Origin: Gemmatimonas phototrophica
GTDB taxonomy: Bacteria; Gemmatimonadota; Gemmatimonadetes; Gemmatimonadales; Gemmatimonadaceae
Assembly: GCF_000695095.2 (NCBI RefSeq)
Contig: NZ_CP011454.1
Coordinates: forward strand, 1,116,001 to 1,180,000
Length of the DNA stretch: 64,000 bases
Direction: 5' to 3'
The notes under the pieces are model-generated. The model saw nothing but the letters and a program-made list of their open reading frames with translations, made no database searches and was not told the DNA's origin. Positions 54,216 through 64,000 of the stretch are shown piece by piece. Positions within the stretch are counted from its first letter, which is position 1, and each line of letters begins with the position of its first letter. The position numbers were made by a program, and so were the translations under genes.

Positions 54216-54851
54216 ATGCTTCGCGATCTGCTCGACGCACTCCGCTGCCCCATGCCGCACGAAGAATCGTGGCTCGTCGCCATGGTGTATGAGGCCGAGG
54301 GGCCACTGCTGCGTCGCGCTGATCTCTCCTGTCCGGTGTGCGCCGCCGAATACATCATCCGTGATGGCATTGCGCGCTTTGCTGAGCCTCTCGCGGGGCG
54401 CGACGACCGCGCCCCCGACCCGATGCGACTCGCGGCACTGCTCGGCGTTACCGACGGCCATCTCCCCGTGCTGCTGAGTGGCCGCTATACGCTCGCGGGT
54501 GACGCACTGGGCGCCCTGATTCCCGTGCCGCAGGTCTGGGTGAATGCGCAGGCTGTCGCCCGCCCTGGCGCACCGGGCCTCTCAGAAATGCTCGTACGCG
54601 ACCGCGTCCCGTTGGGAGTGGCGACGCTCGCCGCCGCCGCCGTGGACGCCACCCATGCGACCCCCGCCATGCTGGCCAGTGTGATTCGCGCCGTGCAGCA
54701 GGGAGGGCACGTCATCGCGCCAGCCGAGACGCCACTCCCCGATGGGCTCAAGGAACTGGCGCGCGATGGAGAGGAATGGGTCGCGGAAGTGACGGCGCGC
54801 GCCAGCGGACTCATTGAGCTCCGCCGACGCGCGCCAGATGCCGTCGGTTAA
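54216..54851 (+). CDS. Trm112-like zinc-ribbon protein, unknown function
   Basis: 211 residues from the ATG at 54216. The N-terminal 55 residues carry LRDLLDALRCP and, further on, LSCPVCAAEYIIRDGIARF, the arrangement of Trm112/YcaR-type zinc ribbons, although the first pair of cysteines is incomplete (only one Cys seen). The rest is Ala/Val-rich alpha/beta with 'GGHVIAPAETPLPDG' and no family I recognise. It lies 58 nt after the SDR gene. Confidence 0.65.
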   Translation: MLRDLLDALRCPMPHEESWLVAMVYEAEGPLLRRADLSCPVCAAEYIIRDGIARFAEPLAGRDDRAPDPMRLAALLGVTDGHLPVLLSGRYTLAGDALGALIPVPQVWVNAQAVARPGAPGLSEMLVRDRVPLGVATLAAAAVDATHATPAMLASVIRAVQQGGHVIAPAETPLPDGLKELARDGEEWVAEVTARASGLIELRRRAPDAVG

Positions 54852-54869
54852 GGCATCTTCCGCAACGGG

Positions 54870-56756
54870 TCAGTCGGCTCCGACATACAGCTCATCGATC
54901 TGCGCCTTGTAGGTCTTGTCGATCACCCGGCGCTTCACCTTCAGCGTGGGCGTCAGCTCGCCGCGCTCAATGCTGAAGTCCTGCTCGATGAGTTTGACCT
55001 TCTTGGGCATCTCGTAGCTGGCCAGCCCCTTGAGCTGTTCCTTTACTTCTTTTTCCATCTTCGCCTGAATCGTCGGCATCGCCATCAGTTCTGCCCGCGA
55101 CGTCCAGACGATCTGACTGCGCGCCGCCCACTTCTCGAGCTGATCCCAGTCCGGCACGATGAGCACAATCGGAAACTTCCGCTTGTCACCGATCATGACG
55201 GCCTGAGAGACATATTTGTTTGTCTTCAGCATGTTCTCGATGGGCTGCGGCGCAATGTTCTTGCCGCCCGCCGTGACGATGATGTCCTTCTTGCGATCGG
55301 TGATGCGCAGGTAGCCATCTTCCAGGACACCGATATCCCCCGTGAAGAACCAGCCATCCTCGCTGATGGCTTCACGAGTCGCCTGCTCGTTGTTGTAGTA
55401 GCCGCGCATCACGTGGGGACCACGCGTCAGGATCTCCCCGTCCTTCGCAATCTTGACTTCCACGCCTGCGATGGGCTTGCCAACGGAGCCAAGGCGGTAA
55501 TGCAGGAGATTGTTGGCGGAAATCACCGGTGAGGTCTCGGTGAGTCCGTATCCTTCCAGGATGACCAACCCCGCCGAATAGAAGAACTTGGCAATCTCGG
55601 GCGAGAGTGGGGCGCCACCTGAAATGAAATAGCGGATGTTGCCGCCCGTCCGTTCACGAAGCTTGGAGAACACCAGCTTGTTGGCCAATCCGTACTGCAG
55701 GCCAAGGAGCCCACCCGGTTCACGACCTGCCAGTTTCTCGCTGGCCCAGCGATCACCAACCGCTTTGGCCCAGAAGAAAATCTGTTTCTTGAGGCCGCCA
55801 CTCGAGACCGCGTTCTCCAGCACGCGCGCGTAAATCTTTTCGTAGAGGCGCGGCACCGACATCATGAGCGACGGTTTGACTTCGCTCATGTTCACCGGGA
55901 CGGTGTCGATGCTTTCGGCATACGCAATGCGCACGCCGTTGGCAAACAGGAAGTAGTCTCCCGCCCGCTCGAAAATGTGGCTCAGTGGCAGGAAGCTGAG
56001 TGCGGTATCGGTGGTGCTCACCGGCATCGTTTCCTTCGTGGCCACCACGTTGGAATAGATGTTGTCCTGCGTAAGCATCACGCCTTTCGGATTCCCCGTG
56101 GTGCCCGACGTGTAGATCAGCGTGATCAGTTGATCGGGGGACACCGCGAGTGCGGTCTCCTTGAACGTCGTCGCCCGTTCAGCATTGTCGTCGGCCGCGC
56201 CAAGCGCTTCGACGTCGGCGAGCGTCAGGTCACACCCGTCGTCCTTCGTGGCGCCGAAACCGATGACCCACTGAAGGCCCGGAGCCTGCGCGCGTATCGA
56301 CGCGATCTTTCGTGCCTGATCCGCCGTGGAGACGAAGGCGGCTCGTGCTCCGCTGTCGTTCAGGATGTACGGGATCTGTTCCGCTGGCAGCGTGGGGTAG
56401 ATCGGGACATCTGTGACGAGACTGCATAAACAGGCGTAGTCGGCAATGAGCCACTCGGGCCGGTTCTCCGACAGAATGGCCACGCGATCCTGTGGCACGA
56501 TGCCCAGTTTAGCGAGGCCGAGCGCCGTGCGTCGTACACGTTCCAGAATGGTGCGATGACTGGTTGGCTCCCAGACGCCCTGCACCTTGTACAACAAGGC
56601 ATCGGCGCGGTCGTAGCGCTCCACGGCGTCGAAAAAGAGCTTGTTGATCGTTCCCGGGGCGGGGCGCGGTCCACCCATTGCCGAGGTCAGTGGCGATGGG
56701 ATTCCTGCCAACGTGTTGTTCAGGGAGGGAACGGCAGAGGCCGTACGGGAAGTCAT
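54870..56756 (-). CDS. Long-chain acyl-CoA synthetase (AMP-forming)
   Basis: 628 residues from the ATG at 56756, chosen because GGAG lies six bases upstream; a TTG at 56768 and an ATG at 56762 are close by. Adenylation motifs: LIYTSGTTGNPKGVMLT, a GYGLTETSPVI block, GEILTRGPHVMRGYYNNEQ and DGWFFTGDIG, then RKKDIIVTAGGKNIAPQPIE. Long FadD/ACSL-type enzyme activating fatty acids for beta-oxidation or lipid synthesis. It is convergent with the Trm112-like gene. Confidence 0.92.
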   Translation of the reverse strand: MTSRTASAVPSLNNTLAGIPSPLTSAMGGPRPAPGTINKLFFDAVERYDRADALLYKVQGVWEPTSHRTILERVRRTALGLAKLGIVPQDRVAILSENRPEWLIADYACLCSLVTDVPIYPTLPAEQIPYILNDSGARAAFVSTADQARKIASIRAQAPGLQWVIGFGATKDDGCDLTLADVEALGAADDNAERATTFKETALAVSPDQLITLIYTSGTTGNPKGVMLTQDNIYSNVVATKETMPVSTTDTALSFLPLSHIFERAGDYFLFANGVRIAYAESIDTVPVNMSEVKPSLMMSVPRLYEKIYARVLENAVSSGGLKKQIFFWAKAVGDRWASEKLAGREPGGLLGLQYGLANKLVFSKLRERTGGNIRYFISGGAPLSPEIAKFFYSAGLVILEGYGLTETSPVISANNLLHYRLGSVGKPIAGVEVKIAKDGEILTRGPHVMRGYYNNEQATREAISEDGWFFTGDIGVLEDGYLRITDRKKDIIVTAGGKNIAPQPIENMLKTNKYVSQAVMIGDKRKFPIVLIVPDWDQLEKWAARSQIVWTSRAELMAMPTIQAKMEKEVKEQLKGLASYEMPKKVKLIEQDFSIERGELTPTLKVKRRVIDKTYKAQIDELYVGAD

Positions 56757-56894
56757 CGCCATCTCCAACGAGGCTGATTTGGGGCTCCGGCGCGTCGGAG
56801 GACGCGGGCCGGACGGTGCCCCGGGTAGGCTCCGGAAAATTGGCGCCGTGACCGGACAGACGGGAGTCCGTCGCGTGACGGACTTCCGGCGGGC

Positions 56895-57719
56895 TTACTG
56901 GGAGGCCGGTCGGATGACGATCCCCACCAGCCGAACCGGGGATCCTGCCACGGGCCGTCCCTTGTAGCTGAGGGTCGCTCGCACCACCACGGAGTCGGTG
57001 ACTCGCGCCGATCCCTGGGCGACCGGAAAGAGGGCTGCCCGCACCCGAACCCGCCGGGCAGCCTGACCGGAGGCACTGGTGGTATCAAGCGTGGATGCCC
57101 GGAACTGGTCGTCCACCAGATAGGCGGCAGCGGTCGTGTCATTGGTGGGATTGGCCGGCCGGATGACTTCGAAGCGCACCAGCCATCCCTGCACATCCAC
57201 CGGAGTCGCACCGCTGCGATTGCGCACCCGGAGGGGCAGTTCCGGTGTCGTATTCGACTGTGCCCGGGCCCGGCCGGTATCGGGGAGCGTCACGATCAGG
57301 TCGGCCGGCGCCGGACCGGCAAAGGCGGTGTCGGGCCGTACCGTGGCGATCAGGGTGCGAATGACCTGCAATGAGGAGCCGATTCTGGCGGCTATCCGCC
57401 CCTCAGGCGCCGTCTTGGCGGCCACAACGACACCGGTGGTGGAGTCCACCAGGAATGCCGAATCCCGCCGGAAATCGGCGTAGAGATACGTGGGCGTGGC
57501 ATCGGTGATGATTGCGCCGGCCGAATTGCGCACGATGGCCCGGATCGGGGTGGCAATCCCGGCTTCATTGCGCAGCGTGTCTCCCACCACCACGGAGGGG
57601 AAGGCAAATGGCGGGAGTTCGATGGCCGCCGGCACATCGGGGGCGGTGCCAACTTCGGCGCATGCAACAATCAGGGCGACCGCCGAGGCGACGCCCAGCA
57701 GAGTCCGGAAACGGTTCAC
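56895..57719 (-). CDS. Ig-like lipoprotein, unknown function
   Basis: 274 residues. A lipoprotein signal ([11 protein letters not shown]) is followed by a beta-rich protein with bacterial Ig-like patterns ([19 protein letters not shown]..., [24 protein letters not shown]). Its ATG overlaps the stop of the ParA-like gene (ATGA), so it is translated with it. Confidence 0.8.
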   Translation of the reverse strand: MNRFRTLLGVASAVALIVACAEVGTAPDVPAAIELPPFAFPSVVVGDTLRNEAGIATPIRAIVRNSAGAIITDATPTYLYADFRRDSAFLVDSTTGVVVAAKTAPEGRIAARIGSSLQVIRTLIATVRPDTAFAGPAPADLIVTLPDTGRARAQSNTTPELPLRVRNRSGATPVDVQGWLVRFEVIRPANPTNDTTAAAYLVDDQFRASTLDTTSASGQAARRVRVRAALFPVAQGSARVTDSVVVRATLSYKGRPVAGSPVRLVGIVIRPASQ

Positions 57720-58504
57720 GCGAAGCGTTCGGCGAGCAGCGTCGCGATGTTCACGTACGCCTGGCTGGCCGGATCGGCAGGGTTGCGCAGCACCACAGGC
57801 TGGCCAGCCGCAAATGCGTCGGCGGTCGCCGGTGTACGCGGCACAGGAACGTCAAAGACGAGATGCTGCGGGAGATGCTCACGGACATAGTGTACAACCC
57901 GCTCGGTGGCCGGGTTCCCCGCTTCGTACATCGTGAGGAGAATGCCCTCCAACGTGAGCTCTTCGTTCTCCGCCACCACATCCTGAATGGCGCGCAGAAT
58001 TTGCGGCGTGGTTTGCAGCGCCAACGGCTCGCACTGCAGCGGCACCACGACGTGCTGACTGGCGGCCAACACCCGACGGGTAATGGCCCCGAGCCCCGGC
58101 GGCGTATCGACCACCACCACATGGCACCGTTCACGGGCCATGGCGAGCAGGTCCGCTAGGACGGTGGTTTCTCCCACGTGTTTCTGGAAGGCCGTATGGT
58201 CGGCAGCGTCGCTCACACTGCCAGCCAGAATGACGCGCAGCCATGGGAGCGCGGTGGGCAGGATGACCTCGCGCAACGCATGCTCGCCGCGCAGGTAGTC
58301 ATCGAAGCCAATGGTGGGATGCCCTCGGCGGAGCCCCACACCGTAGCGCACCGCGCCCTGGGGATCCGCATCCACCAGCAGCGTTTTCAGGCCGCGACGC
58401 GCAAAGGCGACCGCGAGATTTACCGCCGTGGTGGTCTTGCCAACGCCACCCTTCTGACTGACGATCGACAGCACTCGCCCCACGTCAGCCCTCGGCCGGT
58501 TCAT
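57716..58504 (-). CDS. ParA/Soj/MinD-family ATPase
   Basis: 262 residues from the ATG at 58504. Deviant Walker [14 protein letters not shown], then LLVDADPQG and [10 protein letters not shown]; the usual ParA layout. No parB partner is adjacent, so this is an orphan of the ParA superfamily rather than a clear chromosome-segregation pair. It overlaps the TPR gene upstream by 20 nt and the lipoprotein gene downstream by 4 nt. Confidence 0.88.
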   Translation of the reverse strand: MNRPRADVGRVLSIVSQKGGVGKTTTAVNLAVAFARRGLKTLLVDADPQGAVRYGVGLRRGHPTIGFDDYLRGEHALREVILPTALPWLRVILAGSVSDAADHTAFQKHVGETTVLADLLAMARERCHVVVVDTPPGLGAITRRVLAASQHVVVPLQCEPLALQTTPQILRAIQDVVAENEELTLEGILLTMYEAGNPATERVVHYVREHLPQHLVFDVPVPRTPATADAFAAGQPVVLRNPADPASQAYVNIATLLAERFA

Positions 58505-58970
58505 CGGCCGCCCCGTCGTTCGCGTCGTCCTGGTACTCCGGAGCCGCCTCCTGTCCGCTGAGTGCAGCGAGGGTGCGTTCCGCATGAGCCCGGAATTTGG
58601 CCGACGCGGGATCGTCGGCGCGCGTGGTGCGAAGAAATCCTTCCAGATGCAGACCGGCGTGCGCCGTGTCTCCTCGCTTGAGGAGCAGGAAGGCGAGACC
58701 GTAATGCGCCCCCGCCAGATCGGGATCGATCTGCAGGGCGCGGCGATACGTGCGAATGGCCTCTTCGGGTTGGCTCGTCTTGGAGAACGCGATGGCAATG
58801 TTCTGCAGCACGTGAGGATCGTCGGGGCGCTCGCGCAAGGCGAGGCGATACGACGTCAACGCGTTCGCGTAATCACCGCGTGATTCGAGATCGAGCGCTT
58901 CCCTGAGAAAATCGGGTTGCTTCGAATCCCGTCCGGACGAGCCGCCCACGAGGCGGCGCCACCAAGTCAT
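58485..58970 (-). CDS. TPR-repeat protein
   Basis: 161 residues, N-terminus with two Trp and many basic residues ([18 protein letters not shown]), then about three TPR units: '[26 protein letters not shown]', '[25 protein letters not shown]' and a final partial one. C-terminus acidic. First gene of a three-gene unit with the ParA-like ATPase and a lipoprotein, so it may be an adaptor for the ATPase; inference. Confidence 0.85.
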   Translation of the reverse strand: MTWWRRLVGGSSGRDSKQPDFLREALDLESRGDYANALTSYRLALRERPDDPHVLQNIAIAFSKTSQPEEAIRTYRRALQIDPDLAGAHYGLAFLLLKRGDTAHAGLHLEGFLRTTRADDPASAKFRAHAERTLAALSGQEAAPEYQDDANDGAADEPAEG

Positions 58971-59168
58971 GCGCTCGCAGTGAATCGTGAGAGAAAGGAC
59001 TGCTGCGATCGGTTCGCAAGCGTCAGAGCCAACCTCGCAAACCTATCGGTGGAGCGTGTCCGCTACAAGACGCTCGGTGTGAAGTCAGGGGGTCCCTGAA
59101 GGGAATTCCCGAATGGCGCCGCGGAGCTCCACGGGCTACACTGCGGGAGACCCTAGAGGAGCCGTGGA

Positions 59169-59708
59169 ATGTCTGTGCCGCAACCGTATACCCCTGATCC
59201 ATCCAAAGGGGTGCTGATCGTGGATTGGCCGCTCTTCGGTGAACTTTCCCGTGCGCTGGCCGTGCGTGTGGGGCGCGAATGGATGCCCGACCTCATCGTC
59301 GGGATCGCCACGGCCGGGGTCGTTCCTGGCGCCGCCGTGGCAGCCATCCTCGACCTGCCATTCCACTCCATCCTCATTTCGCGCCGGTACCATGCCGAAC
59401 AGGTGCGGGAGACTCCGGCCGTTTTCGGGGCCGCTCCGGCCGATGTGCGTGGAAAACGCGTGCTGCTGGTGGATGTCACCTGCGATTCCGGCGCTACCAT
59501 GCGACTCGCCGTCGGCTCGGTGGTGAACGCCGGTGCCCGGGAAGTCCGGACGGCCGTGAACGTCAAGACCGGGAGCTACCCGGTGGACTACCACGCAATG
59601 GCGACCCAGTCCATGATCGTGCTGCCGTGGGACCGTGAAGTGTTCGTGGACGGCGAGTTGGAGCCGAACGCGAAGTATGTGGGGCTGGTGCCGGAACGAG
59701 TCGATTAG
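59169..59708 (+). CDS. Purine/xanthine-type phosphoribosyltransferase
   Basis: 179 residues of the type I phosphoribosyltransferase fold. The substrate-facing strand is LIVGIATAGVVPGAAVAAIL. The PRPP motif is RVLLVDVTCDSGATMRL, a variant of the usual DDxxDTG, and MIVLPWDREV is typical of hypoxanthine/xanthine PRTases. GAGGAG lies eight bases before the ATG. The base specificity cannot be fixed. Confidence 0.82.
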   Translation: MSVPQPYTPDPSKGVLIVDWPLFGELSRALAVRVGREWMPDLIVGIATAGVVPGAAVAAILDLPFHSILISRRYHAEQVRETPAVFGAAPADVRGKRVLLVDVTCDSGATMRLAVGSVVNAGAREVRTAVNVKTGSYPVDYHAMATQSMIVLPWDREVFVDGELEPNAKYVGLVPERVD

Positions 59709-59729
59709 GACTCGCGTGGGGCGGCCAGC

Positions 59730-60281
59730 TTACGCGCTCGCTGCCGCCCGGTCGTACGGAATCCCGCGTTCCATGGCTTCCCAGACGTAGCCCATCACGT
59801 CCACTGAGCCCAGCAGAAAACGGGAACGCCCGGGGCCGGCCGTGCCGGTGTCTACTTCCAGCACGCTGATGGGCGCGCTGGCGAGCCGGCCAAAAAACCC
59901 GGCAAAGAGGCCGGTGCTTACCAGGCATCCGCCCGCATTGTCCGACGCTTCGCCCCATTCCGATACGTCCAGGGCCATTACGGCATCGCTGAGGGCGTGG
60001 AGTTCCACGCGGCCCCACCCGATGCCGTGAAAAAACGCTTCCAGCAACCAGGGAAAACGCTCGTCCGACAGTTTGTCCGGGTGCGACTCCCCCTGCTCGG
60101 ACAGCCAGGTGGCGAAATGGCCATACAACGCCGTCCCGGCAGCGTAGCCGGCGTCGCGAATGGCGTCCACGGGGAGGACGGTGGCGCCGCCGTGTGCGGC
60201 CAGGGCGGACTGGCGCAGCCCGGCGAAGAATTCGACCGGGAGCGCGACCGTGCGGGGCTGGGTGCTGGTGGCGAGGCTCAT
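59730..60281 (-). CDS. V4R-like domain protein
   Basis: 183 residues from the ATG at 60281. The C-terminal part has the 4-vinyl-reductase-like pattern GGCLVSTGLFAGFFGRLAS followed by a VLEVDTGTAGPGRSRFLLG block. The N-terminal half is helical with an 'AIRDAGYAAGTALYGHFATW' segment. V4R domains bind small hydrophobic molecules and occur with regulators. A perfect 12-bp hairpin lies directly upstream. Confidence 0.65.
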   Translation of the reverse strand: MSLATSTQPRTVALPVEFFAGLRQSALAAHGGATVLPVDAIRDAGYAAGTALYGHFATWLSEQGESHPDKLSDERFPWLLEAFFHGIGWGRVELHALSDAVMALDVSEWGEASDNAGGCLVSTGLFAGFFGRLASAPISVLEVDTGTAGPGRSRFLLGSVDVMGYVWEAMERGIPYDRAAASA

Positions 60282-60286
60282 GCTTC

Positions 60287-60315
60287 CGTGACGCTCGCCT
60301 TCTGCGAGCGTCACG
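60287..60315 (-). promoter_or_regulatory. Perfect inverted repeat in the leader of the V4R-like gene
   Basis: CGTGACGCTCGC (60287-60298) and GCGAGCGTCACG (60304-60315), loop CTTCT. It ends 5 nt before the start codon on the minus strand, so it could fold over the ribosome-binding region or serve as an operator. Confidence 0.5.
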
Positions 60316-60373
60316 TCAAGGCGTCCGGGGTGTGACGCTCTATGCTGGCAACGTATGGAATGGATCGGCTCGC

Positions 60374-62410
<2,037 letters not shown>

Positions 62411-62496
62411 TTACCTCTGGTGCGCGGAGCATCCGAGTCCGACTGTTCGTCTGTCCGGCCTCACTTCAAGACGCGCCTTTGGCGCGGGAGGATAAC

Positions 62497-62814
62497 ATGT
62501 ACGATCGCACGGATGATCACGACGGGGAACAGGGGCAGCCGGGCACACGTCGGCTGGATGGGCGGGCGCTGGGCATTGGCCTGTTGATTGGGGCGGCCAT
62601 TGGCGCTGGTGCGGCGCTGCTGATGGCGCCGGCAGCAGGCGAGACCACCCGCCGGCAGCTTCGCCGCGGGGCCCGCCGCCTGTACGAGCGGAGTAGCGAG
62701 GCGGTGTCAGACCTGCGGGAGGACACCGATCGCATGGCCCGTCGGCTTGCTCGACGTGGGCTCAAGCGCAGTCGCGAACTGGCGCGCGAAGCCCGTAGCA
62801 ACGTCGGATTGTAA
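62497..62814 (+). CDS. YtxH-like membrane-associated protein
   Basis: 105 residues. A strong GGGAGG lies six bases before the ATG at 62497. A single Gly/Ala-rich membrane helix (GIGLLIGAAIGAGAALLMAP) is followed by TTRRQLRRG and a long basic amphipathic helix, the YtxH pattern. Probably a stress-related envelope protein; function unknown. Confidence 0.85.
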   Translation: MYDRTDDHDGEQGQPGTRRLDGRALGIGLLIGAAIGAGAALLMAPAAGETTRRQLRRGARRLYERSSEAVSDLREDTDRMARRLARRGLKRSRELAREARSNVGL

Positions 62815-62873
62815 GCACGTCATCTGATGTCGGCAGCAGCAGGCGGCGCACATGCACGCGGTGCCTCCGCGAG

Positions 62874-63659
62874 TCAGCGCATCCGGCGAAGTTCGTCGCC
62901 TGCCTGCTGCCGATAGCGCGGGTCATTGGCGTCCATGTTGGCGCAATTCAGCGCCGCCCGGTAAGCGGCGCGGGCATCATCGGCGCGTCCAAGGTCGCGA
63001 TAGATGCGCGCCATGTCGAGGCGGTGCACGAGACGGTCAGGCTCGACTTGCACGGCGAGCTCCATGTATCGCACCGCTTCCGGCCAGCTGGCCGTGTTGA
63101 AGATCTGACCGCCCAGAAACGTTTTGGCCACGGCGCGCGTGAATCCGTTGAGGCGCATGATCTCGGCGTTCCACACCCCCATGACATGCAAGGCGCCGGC
63201 GTGCCGTGGCGCCACGCGGAGCGCCTGTAAGGCGTGCTCGCGGACTTCAATGCCGTACTTCACGCGATCGCGCGGACCCAGCGACAGCGCCGTCCGCCCG
63301 AGCGCGCGCGCGAGGTGAAAGTGCCCTTCGGCATCGCCAGGATTGAGGGCGACCGACCGACGCGCATACGCCGTCGCTTTGGCAAACACCGTCGCGCGAG
63401 CGTTCGCGTTTGGCTCGAATTCCCCGTCGTCTACCGCAACCATGGCGGCCCGCCACAGTTCGTCGTAGCTCGTGGGCTCCGAAACGCGGGCTTCTGCCGT
63501 TGCCGGGCGCACCGACTGGGCCCCTGCGGAGCAGATGGGCAGGAGCGCGACCGTCAGCCACGCGACAACGGCGGCGGCGAGACACCTCCCCCCAGCTGCT
63601 GGTTGTGAGCGGCGTGAGCGGAACCGTGCAGCCGGCGACAGGGAGGTGTAGGTTGGCAT
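62874..63659 (-). CDS. Exported TPR-like protein
   Basis: About 261 residues from the ATG at 63659, which gives a cleavable signal peptide (AAAVVAWLTVALLPICSAGAQS). The mature part has TPR-like helical repeats: AYARRSVALNPGDAEGHFHLARALG, ALQALRVAPRHAGALHVMGV, YMELAVQVEPDRLVHRLDMA and ARAAYRAALNCANMD. Likely a periplasmic protein-interaction scaffold. Divergent from the phosphorylase gene with only 5 nt between starts, so their promoters overlap the coding ends. Confidence 0.8.
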   Translation of the reverse strand: MPTYTSLSPAARFRSRRSQPAAGGRCLAAAVVAWLTVALLPICSAGAQSVRPATAEARVSEPTSYDELWRAAMVAVDDGEFEPNANARATVFAKATAYARRSVALNPGDAEGHFHLARALGRTALSLGPRDRVKYGIEVREHALQALRVAPRHAGALHVMGVWNAEIMRLNGFTRAVAKTFLGGQIFNTASWPEAVRYMELAVQVEPDRLVHRLDMARIYRDLGRADDARAAYRAALNCANMDANDPRYRQQAGDELRRMR

Positions 63660-63664
63660 CACGT

Positions 63665-64000
63665 ATGGAAGCACGGACTCTGATCGAACGGAAGCGCGAT
63701 GGCGGGCGAATTCAGCCGGCCGAATGGCGTGCGCTCATGATACAGTACGCGGCGGGCGATGTGCCCGACTATCAAATGGCGGCGCTCGCCATGGCCATCT
63801 TTTTTGTCGGCCTCGATCGCGAAGAGCTTGGCGCGCTCACCAATGCCATGCTCGACAGCGGGGCCTCGCTCGATCTGGACCATCTCAAGATGGGGCGGGT
63901 GGACAAACACTCCACCGGTGGTGTTGGCGACAAGGTCTCGCTGGTGCTGGCCCCCCTCGTGGCCGCCTGCGGGGTTGCCGTCCCCATGATGTCCGGGCGC
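63665..64000 (+). CDS. deoA: Thymidine/pyrimidine-nucleoside phosphorylase, 5' part
   Basis: The start of a thymidine phosphorylase family gene, cut off by the window edge after 112 codons. The reading frame from the ATG at 63665 gives MEARTLIERKRDGGRIQ, an N-terminal helical domain (DVPDYQMAALAMAIFFVGLD) and the family motif VDKHSTGGVGDKVSLVLAP. Cleaves pyrimidine nucleosides with phosphate, the catabolic counterpart of the thymidine kinase at 37713-38324. Confidence 0.9.
   Translation, partial: MEARTLIERKRDGGRIQPAEWRALMIQYAAGDVPDYQMAALAMAIFFVGLDREELGALTNAMLDSGASLDLDHLKMGRVDKHSTGGVGDKVSLVLAPLVAACGVAVPMMSGR

Overview
This 64 kb window is a stretch of a high-GC Gram-negative bacterial chromosome. 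Outer-membrane lipoproteins, a POTRA/beta-barrel protein, an intact pyruvate dehydrogenase operon, many Ig-like surface lipoproteins and frequent GTG starts with 4-nt stop/start overlaps fit a member of the Gemmatimonadota (Gemmatimonas-like). That placement is inference, because the window holds no rRNA or other phylogenetic marker. I saw no tRNA, rRNA, CRISPR array, prophage or insertion sequence.

Layout. 0.2-4.3 kb: two outward-facing lipoproteins, one a large and apparently highly expressed Ig-like surface protein. 4.3-16 kb (minus strand): lipoate and 2-oxoacid dehydrogenase metabolism (lipA-pdhA-pdhB-pdhC, then lpdA and lipB), interrupted by a VapBC-type toxin-antitoxin pair and a large secreted metzincin-like protease. 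16-21 kb: a small membrane protein, a glycosyltransferase with a very long arginine-rich tail, and a coiled-coil protein coupled to a POTRA outer-membrane protein. 21-28 kb: a peptide uptake operon (oppABCDF-like) that ends in a POT-family proton/peptide symporter. 28-33 kb: a LipM/LplA-type lipoyl enzyme, gcvP, gcvH and coaE. 33.5-42 kb: an AraC-type regulator divergent from a five-PAS hybrid histidine kinase, thymidine kinase, a degenerate DEAD-box-like protein with a DbpA-type RNA-binding domain and RG-rich tail, and an aminotransferase coupled to a stand-alone RAM domain protein.

43-51 kb: the most striking region. A NurA-like nuclease, a HerA-like ATPase, a secreted protein, SbcD (Mre11) and SbcC (Rad50) run in one direction with overlapping or nearly touching ends. 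This resembles the archaeal HerA-NurA-Mre11-Rad50 DNA-end-resection set inside a bacterial chromosome. 52-54 kb: a likely small RNA or attenuated leader, then a eukaryote-like 6-pyruvoyltetrahydropterin synthase, GTP cyclohydrolase I and an SDR enzyme, which together could make tetrahydrobiopterin. 55-64 kb: a long-chain acyl-CoA synthetase, a TPR/ParA/lipoprotein cluster, a purine phosphoribosyltransferase-like gene, a V4R-like protein, NAD-dependent DNA ligase, a YtxH-like protein, a TPR protein and the 5' part of a pyrimidine-nucleoside phosphorylase cut by the window edge.

A theme of the window is lipoylation. The lipoyl-bearing proteins (E2 and GcvH), their partners (E1, E3, GcvP) and three lipoate-assembly enzymes (LipA, LipB, LipM/LplA-like) all lie within 30 kb.
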